Source: Bacteroidia bacterium (GTDB lineage Bacteria > Bacteroidota > Bacteroidia > UKL13-3). Taken from it: DNA of 40,121 bases. The translations under genes and the position numbers were made by a program. Location of the stretch: assembly GCA_014376805.1 (NCBI GenBank), contig JACMQU010000033.1:1-40121 (forward strand), in the 5' to 3' direction. The notes under the pieces are model-generated. The model was not told the origin of the DNA and did no database searches. It worked only from the letters and a program-made list of their open reading frames with translations. Position 1 is the stretch's first letter, and each line of letters opens with the position of its first letter. Positions 7,921-16,304 of this stretch are shown piece after piece.

Positions 7921-9099
7921 ATGAATATGTTATATCAAATGGTGGCCAAAACGCAATTTGGCCTGGAAGGTGTTTTGGCTAAAGAACTTACAAACTTAGG
8001 TGCACAAGATGTTGAGGAACATAACAGGGCCGTTAGTTTTAAAGGCGATAAAGGTCTGATGTATAAAACGAATCTATATTTGCGTACTGCTTTAAAAGTA
8101 TTGGTACCTGTAAAAAAATTTATTGCAGGTAATGAACAACAATTATATGATGAAATAAAAAAAATTGACTGGTCACAATACCTCTCCAACGATGGGACTA
8201 TGGTGGTGCATACCAGTCTTAAATCAGATTACTTTAACCATTCACAATATGTATCCCTTAAAACCAAAGATGCTATTGTAGATCAGTTCAGAGAAAATAC
8301 GGGAATAAGGCCCGACATTGATCTGATTAGACCCGACCTGAGCATTGATATCCATATTAACAGCAACGAGGTTACAGTATCGCTGGATAGCTCAGCAGAG
8401 TCATTACACCGCAGAGGATACAGAAGTGAAAACACACTTGCTCCCATTAATGAAGTAACAGCAGCAGGAATGATTTTATTAACCGGATGGAATGGAAAGG
8501 GCAACTTTATGGACCCGATGTGTGGTAGTGGTACTCTTTTAATTGAGGCCGGATTAATCGCAAAAAATATTCCTGCCAATATGCTCAGACAAAAATTCGG
8601 CTTTGAAACGTGGAAAGATTTTGAACCTGAAACATGGAAGAAAATTAAAGAAGAAGCTGTTGCAAACATCAAAGAAAGTGAAGCCAATATAATAGGCAGT
8701 GATAAAACTTTTAAAGCTATAGAAATAGCCCGGGAAAATATAACCAGAGCCGGTTTAGATGAAGATATAAAAGTAAGCAACAAACAATTTGATGAGGTAA
8801 AACCACCAGAAGGCGGAGGCATTGTTATCATGAACCCACCTTATGGCGAGCGTTTACCTATTGAAGAAATTGATGCATTCTATAAAGCCATGGGAGATAA
8901 GATGAAAAAGGATTTTGAAGGCTTCCAGGTTTGGATTATTTCCTCAAATATCGCAGCCATGAAACGCATTGGATTGGCCGCTTCTAAACGTCTGAACCTA
9001 TTTAACGGTGCACTCGAATGCAAATACCATATGTTTGATATCTACAAAGGCACCAGAGATAAGAGGAAGCTGGAAGCCGCCGGCAACCCACTTTCGTAA
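7921..9099 (+). CDS. THUMP-domain class I SAM-dependent rRNA methyltransferase (RlmL-like)
   Basis: 392 residues. The N-terminal ~150 residues form the ferredoxin-like/THUMP RNA-binding region (KTQFGLEGVLAKEL opening), followed by a Rossmann methyltransferase domain with MDPMCGSGTLLIEA (SAM binding, about 199-212) and the catalytic MNPPYGERL (about 304-312), the NPPY motif of amino-N methyltransferases. This is the RlmL/YcbY N-terminal-type family that makes N2-methylguanosine in 23S rRNA; it lacks the second RlmK domain present in the E. coli fusion. The specific target (G2445) is family knowledge, not visible here. The gene ends at a hairpin repeat and is convergent with the arfB-like gene. 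Confidence 0.88.
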   Translation: MNMLYQMVAKTQFGLEGVLAKELTNLGAQDVEEHNRAVSFKGDKGLMYKTNLYLRTALKVLVPVKKFIAGNEQQLYDEIKKIDWSQYLSNDGTMVVHTSLKSDYFNHSQYVSLKTKDAIVDQFRENTGIRPDIDLIRPDLSIDIHINSNEVTVSLDSSAESLHRRGYRSENTLAPINEVTAAGMILLTGWNGKGNFMDPMCGSGTLLIEAGLIAKNIPANMLRQKFGFETWKDFEPETWKKIKEEAVANIKESEANIIGSDKTFKAIEIARENITRAGLDEDIKVSNKQFDEVKPPEGGGIVIMNPPYGERLPIEEIDAFYKAMGDKMKKDFEGFQVWIISSNIAAMKRIGLAASKRLNLFNGALECKYHMFDIYKGTRDKRKLEAAGNPLS

Positions 9100-9119
9100 A
9101 GACGTTGCTTTCAACGTCT
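9100..9119. repeat. Perfect hairpin AGACGTTG-cttt-CAACGTCT, dispersed repeat family
   Basis: Two perfect 8-bp arms and a 4-base loop, starting at the base after the methyltransferase stop codon, between convergent genes. No T-run follows. The core GACGTTG also forms the centre of the palindrome at 25611-25645, so the two look like members of one dispersed palindromic family. Confidence 0.55.
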
Positions 9120-9133
9120 CATGCCACATAGTG

Positions 9134-9547
9134 TCACTCACCGGCACTTTTGAGCTTGCGGTTTTCTTTTAATCCGGCATTGCGCTTTTTGGTTTGCAGT
9201 CGTCTTTCATTTGCCCCTTTTGTAGGTTTCGTGGCTTTGCGCTTTTTTCTAAATACAAAACATTTATTAAATGTGAGATAAAGTTTTTTGATTGCAATTT
9301 CTTTATTACTCAATTGCGATCGTTCGCTTTGTACTACTACCTGGTATATATTTTCTGAAGTTAATTTTGAACCCAGGGCATTGATCAGAATTTGCTTTTC
9401 ACCGGCATTTAACAGCAATGAATTGTCAATATCAAAATTCAACTGTACTTTGGTAGCAACCTTGTTTACATTTTGCCCGCCTTTACCCCCGGAAAGGCTG
9501 GTTTTAAATGTGAACCCGGCATGAAGACAGGGTGATTTGAAATGCAT
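9134..9547 (-). CDS. arfB: ArfB/YaeJ-like peptidyl-tRNA hydrolase (ribosome rescue)
   Basis: 137 residues with the release-factor catalytic loop SLSGGKGGQNVNKVATKVQL, GGQ at residues 23-25. It lacks the stop-codon-recognition domains of full release factors and ends in a lysine/arginine-rich tail (KKRKATKPTKGANERR and beyond), the layout of ArfB, whose tail enters the empty mRNA channel of stalled ribosomes. It therefore should hydrolyse peptidyl-tRNA on non-stop ribosomes as a backup to tmRNA. Single gene, convergent with the THUMP methyltransferase. Family assignment is firm; an alternative is the generic class I release-factor-like hydrolase label. Confidence 0.88.
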   Translation of the reverse strand: MHFKSPCLHAGFTFKTSLSGGKGGQNVNKVATKVQLNFDIDNSLLLNAGEKQILINALGSKLTSENIYQVVVQSERSQLSNKEIAIKKLYLTFNKCFVFRKKRKATKPTKGANERRLQTKKRNAGLKENRKLKSAGE

Positions 9548-9661
9548 TATTAAATTGCAAATTTAAAGGTGTTCAGTTAATACTTGTTAAAAAAAATAAT
9601 TTTTAACGATAAAAGATGAACCCGCTTCATTTTAAACATCAAAATTATTAAACGCACTTGC

Positions 9662-9990
9662 TTAAACTGGGATGTCTGATGCACTATAACCTTTTCTTAA
9701 TTTCTGCTGAATGAGCCTTTTCATTTCTGAATGTGCCTGTGAATTTGTTTCAAATATTTTGTTCAGTTTCTGTTCTTTAGTATTTACTTTCCCGTATATA
9801 ATAAGATTTATATCTTCTGCATAATTTCCCGGAATGTATTGCTGTAATTATTATTATTATTATTATTTAACAATCGGATAACTCTGTTCTTTGGTTCAGG
9901 TTTAACTATACTAATAATGGTATGTGAATTTCCTTCAACAGATAATTAGGAGGCATATAAATAGCTGTTTCAATCTAATAACACCTCACT
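9662..9990 (-). pseudogene. Frameshifted gene remnant with an (AAT)7 asparagine tract
   Basis: Read on the minus strand, three frames join into one protein-like path. The 5' piece includes AIYMPPNYLLKEIHI (about 9930-9985). The middle piece runs VEGNSHTIISIVKPEPKNRV then RLL and seven Asn from seven AAT codons (ATT copies at 9847-9867). The 3' piece, shifted by one base, runs YIPGNYAEDINLIIYGKV through to SASDIPV and a TAA at 9662-9664. No start codon or single open frame spans it. Conserved family unknown to me. The joins sit near the trinucleotide tract, but trinucleotide slippage itself would not change frame, so this is decay by indels rather than phase variation. Confidence 0.55.
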
Positions 9991-10000
9991 TTCAAACTAA

Positions 10001-10279
10001 ATAGGCTTATATAAAGGAAATTTAGAGTGTGAAACTATTCATATCATTTACAACAACAGTATCGAATTTATATTGTTCACAGATCAAATTGATTTGAGAC
10101 AAGCATCGAATAACCTAGACTCAATTAAAGTAAACAATCTGTGGTATAAAAACATTTTAATAGCAATTCGATTTAATAATTAAAAAGCGGCAAAACTCTC
10201 TTATAATCGAAAGTTTGGTATTTTGAAAATTCAAAATAGTGATTCAACAGAAATCTGGGAATTGATCAATAAAAAATAA
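10001..10279 (+). pseudogene. Gene remnant interrupted by one in-frame stop
   Basis: One frame runs from 10001 to a TAA at 10277-10279, broken only by a TAA at 10181-10183. The first 60 codons contain LECETIHIIYNNSIEFILFT and DLRQASNNLDSIKVNN; the part after the stop reads AKLSYNRKFGILKIQNSD then STEIWELINKK. There is no ATG in the first part, so the 5' end is lost as well. Composition is protein-like. Family not recognised. It abuts the next broken gene on the same strand. Confidence 0.45.
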
Positions 10280-10291
10280 TTGTATAAGCCT

Positions 10292-10922
10292 ATGAAAAAT
10301 CTTACAGTCATCCTTTTTCACCTCATCATTATTTATTGTAATGCTTTCTCTCACAAAATTAAAAAAGAAAAATGTGAAGATGGCCAATATTGGGAATATG
10401 ATGCCATTAATTATCAAAATTATCCCTATACTACTTTTGATCAAGTTGGAGACATAAGTATTGAGCAACAAAAAGAAAATATACGACAATTAATATTACA
10501 TGATAAACACACCACACCACAGGGAGAGTTTTATATTATATACCAGAGTCTTTGGGAATTCGCATGTAAGGCAATGCCAGATAATGTTGATGCTGCAGGT
10601 GATGCTCCAGGCAATCTTGCTGAGTGGGCAAAAGCTCACGCATTTATTTACTATTTAAATTTTGATACGGGTGGGCATAGATTTGATTCGATGTATGATG
10701 CAAACAGTTTTGCATGGTTAGCAGAGAGAGCTATACAAACTATGGCGTATGATGTACCTACAGATCCAAATAAACTTTTAATACGAAGCTGAGAACCGTC
10801 AATATTTCCTTCTGCTCTATGAACCTGGCATTGCACATGATGCCGGTGATGCCGGAGGTACACATGAAGTTGATCTCAGAAATATGATTATTCAACTTGT
10901 TCACATAGAAAATAAGGACTAA
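10292..10922 (+). pseudogene. Exported protein of unknown function, broken by a frameshift
   Basis: The gene starts at ATG 10292 with a signal peptide (MKNLTVILFHLIIIYCNAFS); a TTG at 10280 is a less likely start. The first frame ends at TGA 10790-10792 after the segment YDVPTDPNKLL. The +1 frame continues without a gap as EAENRQYFLLLYEPG, a DAGDAGG stretch and VDLRNMIIQLVHIENKD to a TAA at 10920-10922, so an indel near 10775-10790 (around the CTTTTAATA run) split one ~210-codon gene. The intact part has NLAEWAKAHAFIYYLNFD and an Asp/Gly/Ala-rich segment. I do not recognise the family. If the frameshift is an assembly error the gene is intact. Confidence 0.6.
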
Positions 10923-11099
10923 TTCAGATATGCTGAAAAAGTTGTATTAAAACTTTATCCATGCCACCCCATACATTTGGCACCTATATCAAACAACTTA
11001 CTATTATGGTAATCTTTAATTTCTTTGCTACTGATCAATAATTTTGAAATTGCTATACTACTCTTCAAATTTAGCAAACCATCTTTTCTTCCGTTTTAT

Positions 11100-11107
11100 T
11101 ATATTTG
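11100..11107 (+). promoter_or_regulatory. Candidate -7 promoter element (TATATTTG) for cbpA
   Basis: Exact TAnnTTTG match 21 bases upstream of the cbpA ATG at 11129, a normal distance. No clear -33 element seen. Confidence 0.4.
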
Positions 11108-11128
11108 TCCTGATTGAACAATATTAAA

Positions 11129-12055
11129 ATGGAATTTATCGATTACTATAAAATTTTAGAACTAGATAAGAGTGCTGATATCAATGCGATTAAAAAAGCT
11201 TATCGCAAGCTGGCCCGTAAACTACATCCCGACCTGAATCCTAATGACTCACAGGCAAAAGCTAAATTTCAGCAGATAAATGAGGCTAATGAAGTATTAA
11301 GTGATCCGGAAAAAAGAAAGAAATACGACAAATACGGAAAGGACTGGAAGCATGCTGATGAGTTTGAGAAAGGGGGATATCAGCGAAGTCCTTATGAAAA
11401 TAATTCAGGTGGGCGCCAGGAAAGAAAAAGTAATACCGGTGGATTTGGTGGATTTGAGGGAGGTGACTTCTCAGACTTTTTTGGTTCTATGTTTGGGGGT
11501 CAGGGTGGTGGACAGAGAAGTGGTAAAGTTAAGTACAGAGGGGAAGATTTTAATGCGGAACTCAAACTTGATTTAAAGGATGTTTTTACAACACATCAAC
11601 AAACATTATCAGTTAATAATAAAAGTATCAGGCTAACTATTCCTGCAGGTGTAGAAAACGGTCAAACCATTAAAATTCCGGGTCATGGCAACGTAGGTGC
11701 AAATGCAGGACCAAACGGAGATTTGTATATTACATTCTTAATTAGTAATCATACAAAATTTAAGCGGGAAGGAAATGATCTTTTTTCAACGGTTGAAATG
11801 GACTTGTTTACTGCTGTTTTAGGTGGAGATATTACCATAGATACTTTTGACGGCAAAGTAAAACTTTCCATTAAAGCAGAGACGCAAAATGGAGCAAAAG
11901 TTAAGTTAAAAGGTAAAGGATTTCCTGTTTATAAAAAAGAGGGAATTTATGGTGATCTCTATATTACCTGGCAAATAAAAACACCCGTAAACTTAAGTGA
12001 AAAAGAAAAAGAATTATTCATAGAACTCTCAAAGTTAAATAAAGATGGAAAATGA
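11129..12055 (+). CDS. cbpA: DnaJ-like co-chaperone CbpA (class B J-domain protein)
   Basis: 308 residues from the ATG at 11129 (MEFIDYYKILELDKSADINA); an upstream TTG would add five residues with no support. The J domain covers residues 1-70 with HPD at 33-35. A Gly/Phe/Ser-rich linker follows (GGFGGFEGGDFSDFFGSMFG). The C-terminal two-lobed substrate-binding region contains LTIPAGVENGQTIKIPGHGN and a GDLYI repeat in each lobe (about 195 and 290). There is no CxxCxGxG zinc-finger region, so this is CbpA-type rather than true DnaJ. It should stimulate DnaK. Its last 11 bases overlap cbpM, a compact operon as in other bacteria, where CbpM binds the J domain and restrains it. Confidence 0.92.
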   Translation: MEFIDYYKILELDKSADINAIKKAYRKLARKLHPDLNPNDSQAKAKFQQINEANEVLSDPEKRKKYDKYGKDWKHADEFEKGGYQRSPYENNSGGRQERKSNTGGFGGFEGGDFSDFFGSMFGGQGGGQRSGKVKYRGEDFNAELKLDLKDVFTTHQQTLSVNNKSIRLTIPAGVENGQTIKIPGHGNVGANAGPNGDLYITFLISNHTKFKREGNDLFSTVEMDLFTAVLGGDITIDTFDGKVKLSIKAETQNGAKVKLKGKGFPVYKKEGIYGDLYITWQIKTPVNLSEKEKELFIELSKLNKDGK

Positions 12056-12344
12056 AAAGTTAATACCGGTAGACCAGTTTTGCAAGCATTATAATATTGA
12101 GTTCTCCTTCATTAATACCTTAACTGAATTCGGACTGATACAGATAACCCGCATAGAAGAAATTCCATGCATTCCATATGATCAGATTAAAGATCTGGAG
12201 AAACTGATTCGCTTGCATTACGACCTTGAAATTAACGTGGAAGGTATTGATGCTATTTCACATTTATTGAATCGAGTAGATCAATTACAAATGGAGATGA
12301 AGTTATTAAAGAACCGTTTGAGATTATATGAAAACGAAGAGTAA
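12045..12344 (+). CDS. cbpM: Chaperone modulator CbpM
   Basis: 99 residues, overlapping the 3' end of cbpA by 11 bp and starting with ATGGAAAATGAA. The sequence (LIPVDQFCKHYNIEFSFINT, then LRLHYDLEINVEGIDAI-type helix and a C-terminal coiled coil around QLQMEMKLLKNRLRLYE) matches the MerR-like CbpM family. In characterised cases CbpM binds the CbpA J domain and inhibits both its co-chaperone and DNA-binding activity. Translational coupling to cbpA is likely given the overlap. Confidence 0.88.
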   Translation: MENEKLIPVDQFCKHYNIEFSFINTLTEFGLIQITRIEEIPCIPYDQIKDLEKLIRLHYDLEINVEGIDAISHLLNRVDQLQMEMKLLKNRLRLYENEE

Positions 12345-12459
12345 TATTTTATGACTTTCCTATATTTCTGAACACGATTACAAACGACCAAATAATGATG
12401 GAAACCAGGCAGGCAAAAGCGGTTCTTTCTTATGATTTGCATAAATAAATTATAGCTTA

Positions 12460-13179
12460 ATGACAATGAAAAACATGTTTTTATCATTTGGACTGTTAGT
12501 ACTTTGCATGGGCCCATTTAATGCAACTGCGCAGATAAAAAATAAAATGGAAGCCAAAGAGTTTTCGGAATTTTTTCAGCAACAGAACTGCAGTTTTGAA
12601 ACAACCGGTAAAAATGAATATTTTATTTTAGAGCCCGGATATCAGTTAGTGCTTGAAGGAATTGAAGATGCTAAACAGGTGAGGCTGATCATTACCGTGC
12701 TTAATGAAACTAAATTAATTGGAAATGTGGAAACACGTATAGTAGAAGAAAATGAATCGGTAAATGGTAAAACAGCGGAGATCTCCAGAAACTATTATGC
12801 TTTTTGCAAACAAACGGGCAGCATACATTATTTTGGAGAAGAAGTAGATATATATAATGATGATGGGAAAGTTGTCAGTCATAATGGAGCTTGGATTGCA
12901 GAAGGAAAGAACAGAGCAGGTGTAATGATGCCTGGGTTACTTTTATTAGGCTCCAGGTATTACCAGGAAATTGCCCCTGATATTGCTATGAACAGAGCCG
13001 AGATAATCAGCACATCTGGTATAAAGGAAACGACTTTAGGTAAATTTAGTCATATCTTAATTATTGAAGAATCTACGCCGCTTGAGCCCAAAAGAAAAGT
13101 ATATAAATTTTATGCCCCGGGCATCGGACTAATTAATGGAGGAAACCTATTACTGGTAAAATACGGTCCTGTAAAATAG
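12460..13179 (+). CDS. Exported protein of unknown function
   Basis: 239 residues from ATG 12460; the in-frame ATG at 12466 gives a cleaner signal peptide (MKNMFLSFGLLVLCMGPFNA, cleavage after TAQ). The mature protein is about 210 residues with mostly beta pattern: LEPGYQLVLEGIEDAKQVRL, EISRNYYAFCKQTGSIHYFG, a PGLLLLGSRYYQEIAPDIA segment, and an ending FYAPGIGLINGGNLLLVKYG. I have seen this ending style in uncharacterised exported proteins of soil bacteria but cannot name a family or function. Periplasmic location is inferred. It follows cbpM by 115 bp and may have its own promoter. Confidence 0.72.
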   Translation: MTMKNMFLSFGLLVLCMGPFNATAQIKNKMEAKEFSEFFQQQNCSFETTGKNEYFILEPGYQLVLEGIEDAKQVRLIITVLNETKLIGNVETRIVEENESVNGKTAEISRNYYAFCKQTGSIHYFGEEVDIYNDDGKVVSHNGAWIAEGKNRAGVMMPGLLLLGSRYYQEIAPDIAMNRAEIISTSGIKETTLGKFSHILIIEESTPLEPKRKVYKFYAPGIGLINGGNLLLVKYGPVK

Positions 13180-13224
13180 CTAAAACTTAGTGTTCAACTT
13201 AAAAGAAAAAAATTAGTTTCGCAA

Positions 13225-13908
13225 AAATTTAAAATTTAAAAAAAATCATTTTCTACCTTACTTATGCTGCTAACTTGCAGTTTAATTTTTGACTCAAAAA
13301 AAAAAGATTCCATTAAAAAACTTTCGTATAAAAGTATTGTTAAAGAATTACCTGATGTTTCTTGATTAAAGAGAATGCAGTAACTACTAATGCTGAAACA
13401 AAAAATTTAAGTTATCTTTCTTTACCAATATCAACTAATACATTTACTATAAAGCGGATGAAAGCACTTTTATAATTGATGGTAAAGAATTAAAACCAAC
13501 AAAAAACCCTTCTTATTGAGCCAAATGAAACTGATTACCGGACCTTGAATCTGAAAGCCGTCAACTTTAATAGCATCAAAAACTATACTTTTATAATGGA
13601 TGGCTTATATTGCATTTCATCTGAAGTAAAAATAATTCATGCTCCCGATTTTAGATTGCCAGCTTCAGAAAATAATTTTAAAGCAAGAAGTTTTACTTGG
13701 AATTTAATAAAAATTACCGATCAGGATGAAAGGGGCAGAAGATAAATTTAAAATGCAATGGGGAAGAATACCCGGTGGAAAAATGAATGACATGAAATTG
13801 GTTCAAATGTTTATAAAATGGAACAACACTTTTAATGAAGAAAACCCGGCTAAACAAAAAGCTAAACGTTTTGAACCAGATATGGATGAAACTAAAAGCA
13901 AAGAATAA
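13225..13908 (+). pseudogene. Lipoprotein pseudogene with several frameshifts
   Basis: The stretch between the exported protein and pepD holds one decayed gene. A lipoprotein-like start (LLMLLTCSLIFDSKKKDSIK, lipobox LLTC, about 13258-13317) stops at a TGA; the next frame gives ENAVTTNAETKNLSYLSLPI; the next gives YYKADESTFIIDGKELKPTK; then LLIEPNETDYRTLNLKAVNF to DERGRR (stop at 13743-13745); and finally a frame from 13726 reading GAEDKFKMQWGRIPGGKMND to a TAA at 13906-13908. That is at least four indels in about 215 codons, one next to a 10-A run. The two short open frames at its end are fragments of it, not genes. Family not recognised. Confidence 0.6.
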
Positions 13909-13964
13909 AGATACCCGCTACGAATTAAAAAGCATGTTTCAAAATATTTAAACATACTTTTCAA

Positions 13965-15428
13965 TTAGTGTTTTTCAGGAATTCTTTTCAGTGTTTCCAA
14001 TAAAAAAAACCAGTATTTCTGAACCGAACTAATTTGTACTTTTTCATCAGGAGAATGTGCACCCGTAATATTAGGACCGAAAGAAATCATTTCAACATCA
14101 GGATAATTGGTTCCTAGAATGCCGCATTCCAAGCCTGCATGACAAGCATCTACTAAAGCATCTTCCCTAAAAAGTTCTTTATAAAGATTGCTCATCAGTT
14201 TCACAATTGGTGCCTCTGGTTTGGGTATCCAGCCAGGATAAGAACCGCTTAACGTAACCGATGCACCAGCTAATTCAAAACAGCATTGTATGGCTTGAGC
14301 CAGATCGGTTTTCTCACTTTCTACAGCGCTGCGGGTAAGACATTGCAAGGAGTAAGTACCGTCTTTTAAAAGTACCCTTGCTAAATTATTAGAAGTTTGT
14401 ACAAGACCCTCCATATCCGGACTCATTCTGAAAATTCCATTTGGGCAAGTGTAAAGGGATCGCAAGAAATTATTCTGAAATTGTTGAGAAATTATTGAAT
14501 CAGGTAATACAATGGGTTTAATGGTTACACTCAGATTGGGATCCGTGCTTTGGTATTCTTTTTTCAAAAGCTGTTCCTGTGTTTTTATCAGGTTTAACAA
14601 TTCATTTTCTACTGTGCTAACCACAACTACATCTGCAATAGATTCGCGTGGTATAGCATTGCGCAAACTACCTCCATCAATTAAATTAATCCTTACTGCA
14701 TACTGTTTGGCAGCCAGGTAAAGCAAACGGTTCATTAGTTTATTGGCGTTACCCCTTCCCTTGTGTATATCCATGCCCGAATGCCCTCCAGTTAAACCGC
14801 TTATTGCAATTCGAAATGCTAAGGTACCCTCACCAACAGGATCTGAAGAATAATTTCCATTTGCGGAAACATCAACACCTCCTGCACAGCCAATAGTTAA
14901 TTCATGGTCATCTTCCGTATCCAGGTTAAGCATAATTTTTGCGTTCAGCAAACCACCTTTTAAACCAAAGGCTCCGGTCATTCCTGTTTCTTCATCAATG
15001 GTAAATAAGGCTTCGATGGCAGGATGAGGAATATCTTTGGATGCAAGTATGGTCATAATGGAGGCTACACCAATGCCATTATCAGCACCTAGGGTAGTTC
15101 CATTAGCTTTTACCCAGTCGCCTTCAATAAGCATCTCTATCCCTTGTGTGGCAAAATCAAATGAGGTGCCTGCATTTTTCTGGTGAACCATATCGAGGTG
15201 ACTTTGCAAAGCAAGAACAACCTTATTCTCCATACCGGCTGTTGCATTTTTCTTAATGATCACATTACCCGAATCATCCTTATGCGTTTCCAATCCCAGG
15301 CTCTTGCCAAAATCAATCATGAAAGTGATTACCTTTTTCTCCATTTTCGATGGGCGTGGTACTTCATTTAAATCTGCAAAATGATTCCATAATTCTTTTG
15401 GTTCAAGGTTTCTTACATTGCTGCTCAT
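13965..15428 (-). CDS. pepD: Beta-Ala-His dipeptidase / aminoacyl-histidine dipeptidase (M20 family)
   Basis: 487 residues from the ATG at 15428 (MSSNVRNLEPKELWNHFADL); a TTG 18 bp upstream would add six residues with no support. Zinc ligands and catalytic residues of family M20 are in place: SHLDMVH (about 76-82), TLGADNGIG with Asp116, DEETGMTG with the Glu-Glu pair about 146-147, NLDTED, and the late GAHSPDE histidine. The dimerisation insert carries GLTGGHSGMDIHKGRGNANK. It cleaves Xaa-His and other dipeptides in the cytoplasm and salvages amino acids. It is divergent from the HD-domain gene with 279 bp between them. Confidence 0.92.
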   Translation of the reverse strand: MSSNVRNLEPKELWNHFADLNEVPRPSKMEKKVITFMIDFGKSLGLETHKDDSGNVIIKKNATAGMENKVVLALQSHLDMVHQKNAGTSFDFATQGIEMLIEGDWVKANGTTLGADNGIGVASIMTILASKDIPHPAIEALFTIDEETGMTGAFGLKGGLLNAKIMLNLDTEDDHELTIGCAGGVDVSANGNYSSDPVGEGTLAFRIAISGLTGGHSGMDIHKGRGNANKLMNRLLYLAAKQYAVRINLIDGGSLRNAIPRESIADVVVVSTVENELLNLIKTQEQLLKKEYQSTDPNLSVTIKPIVLPDSIISQQFQNNFLRSLYTCPNGIFRMSPDMEGLVQTSNNLARVLLKDGTYSLQCLTRSAVESEKTDLAQAIQCCFELAGASVTLSGSYPGWIPKPEAPIVKLMSNLYKELFREDALVDACHAGLECGILGTNYPDVEMISFGPNITGAHSPDEKVQISSVQKYWFFLLETLKRIPEKH

Positions 15429-15666
15429 TATATATTTTTTTAGCAATATTAATAGTTTGTTCTGAATCTGTTATATGATTTTTTGAAGTTTAAGTATTCC
15501 CGATTTTCTAATAGATTAATTCTGCAACGCCTGAAATATTAACTTTAAACAGGGTTAACAAATAACTACGGTACATTAATGAAAACCGTGAAAATTTAAT
15601 TCAAAGTGATCGTAATTGGCAAATCCGGTGGCAAATTTTCGCAAACCAAAAACACTAATATCTAAA

Positions 15667-15699
15667 AATTAACAATTTATCAAAAAAAAATTGTTAATT
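15667..15699. promoter_or_regulatory. 12-bp perfect inverted repeat in a divergent promoter region
   Basis: AATTAACAATTT (15667-15678) and AAATTGTTAATT (15688-15699) are perfect complements around a 9-base loop, ending 8 bases before the HD gene ATG. It lies between divergent genes, so it could be an operator for one or both, or a hairpin in the 5' leader. Confidence 0.45.
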
Positions 15700-15707
15700 C
15701 GACCAGC

Positions 15708-16295
15708 ATGAATTTTAAAGACGCCGAAATTTTCATTCAGGAAAAACTTAAGAAGGAACTGCCAGCATATTTATATTACCATAGTTATGCGCATACAACA
15801 GATGTATTGCAGGCGGCCATACTGCTTGCTAAGCTTGAAAAGCTGAATGTGAATAAAATTCTATTATTAAAAACAGCAGTACTTTTTCACGACTCTGGTT
15901 TCACCATTCAGGCCTCAAATCATGAAGAATTAGGTTGTGAGATTGCACGACAATTTTTGCCACAATTTGAATACATCGAAATGGAAATTGAAACGATTTG
16001 TGGAATGATCATGGCTACCAAAATACCTCAGACACCTAAAAGCAAACTGGAAGAAATTATATGTGATGCAGATCTTGATTATTTAGGAAGAGATGATTTT
16101 GAATTGATAGCAAGTACTCTTTTTAAAGAACTGAAAATCTACCACCTCATATCAAATGAAAAAGAGTGGAACCGCTTACAGTTAAAATTTTTACAGGAGC
16201 ATCATTATTTTACCAAAAGTGCTATTTCTTTGCGGCAGGATAAAAAAGAAAAACATATTCAAAAAATAAAAGACATTGTTAATTCCTATCATTAA
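15708..16295 (+). CDS. HD-domain phosphohydrolase
   Basis: 195 residues. The metal-binding HD signature is complete: YHSYAHT (His25 region), VLFHDSGF (His61-Asp62), and the late Asp in EEIICDADLDYLG (about 122-130). HD proteins of this size act on nucleotides or related phosphate esters in the cytoplasm; the Bacteroidota versions like this one are uncharacterised to my knowledge. It opens a compact plus-strand run: the universal stress gene begins 9 bp after its stop and the hydrolase 15 bp after that, so they are probably one transcript. A 33-bp inverted repeat just upstream may control it. Confidence 0.82.
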   Translation: MNFKDAEIFIQEKLKKELPAYLYYHSYAHTTDVLQAAILLAKLEKLNVNKILLLKTAVLFHDSGFTIQASNHEELGCEIARQFLPQFEYIEMEIETICGMIMATKIPQTPKSKLEEIICDADLDYLGRDDFELIASTLFKELKIYHLISNEKEWNRLQLKFLQEHHYFTKSAISLRQDKKEKHIQKIKDIVNSYH

Positions 16296-16304
16296 AAAAC
16301 TATT

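Noticed and set aside
9100-9119. Rho-independent terminator
   Set aside because: The hairpin has no following T-run on either strand and shares its core with the palindrome at 25611-25645, so a dispersed repeat fits better.
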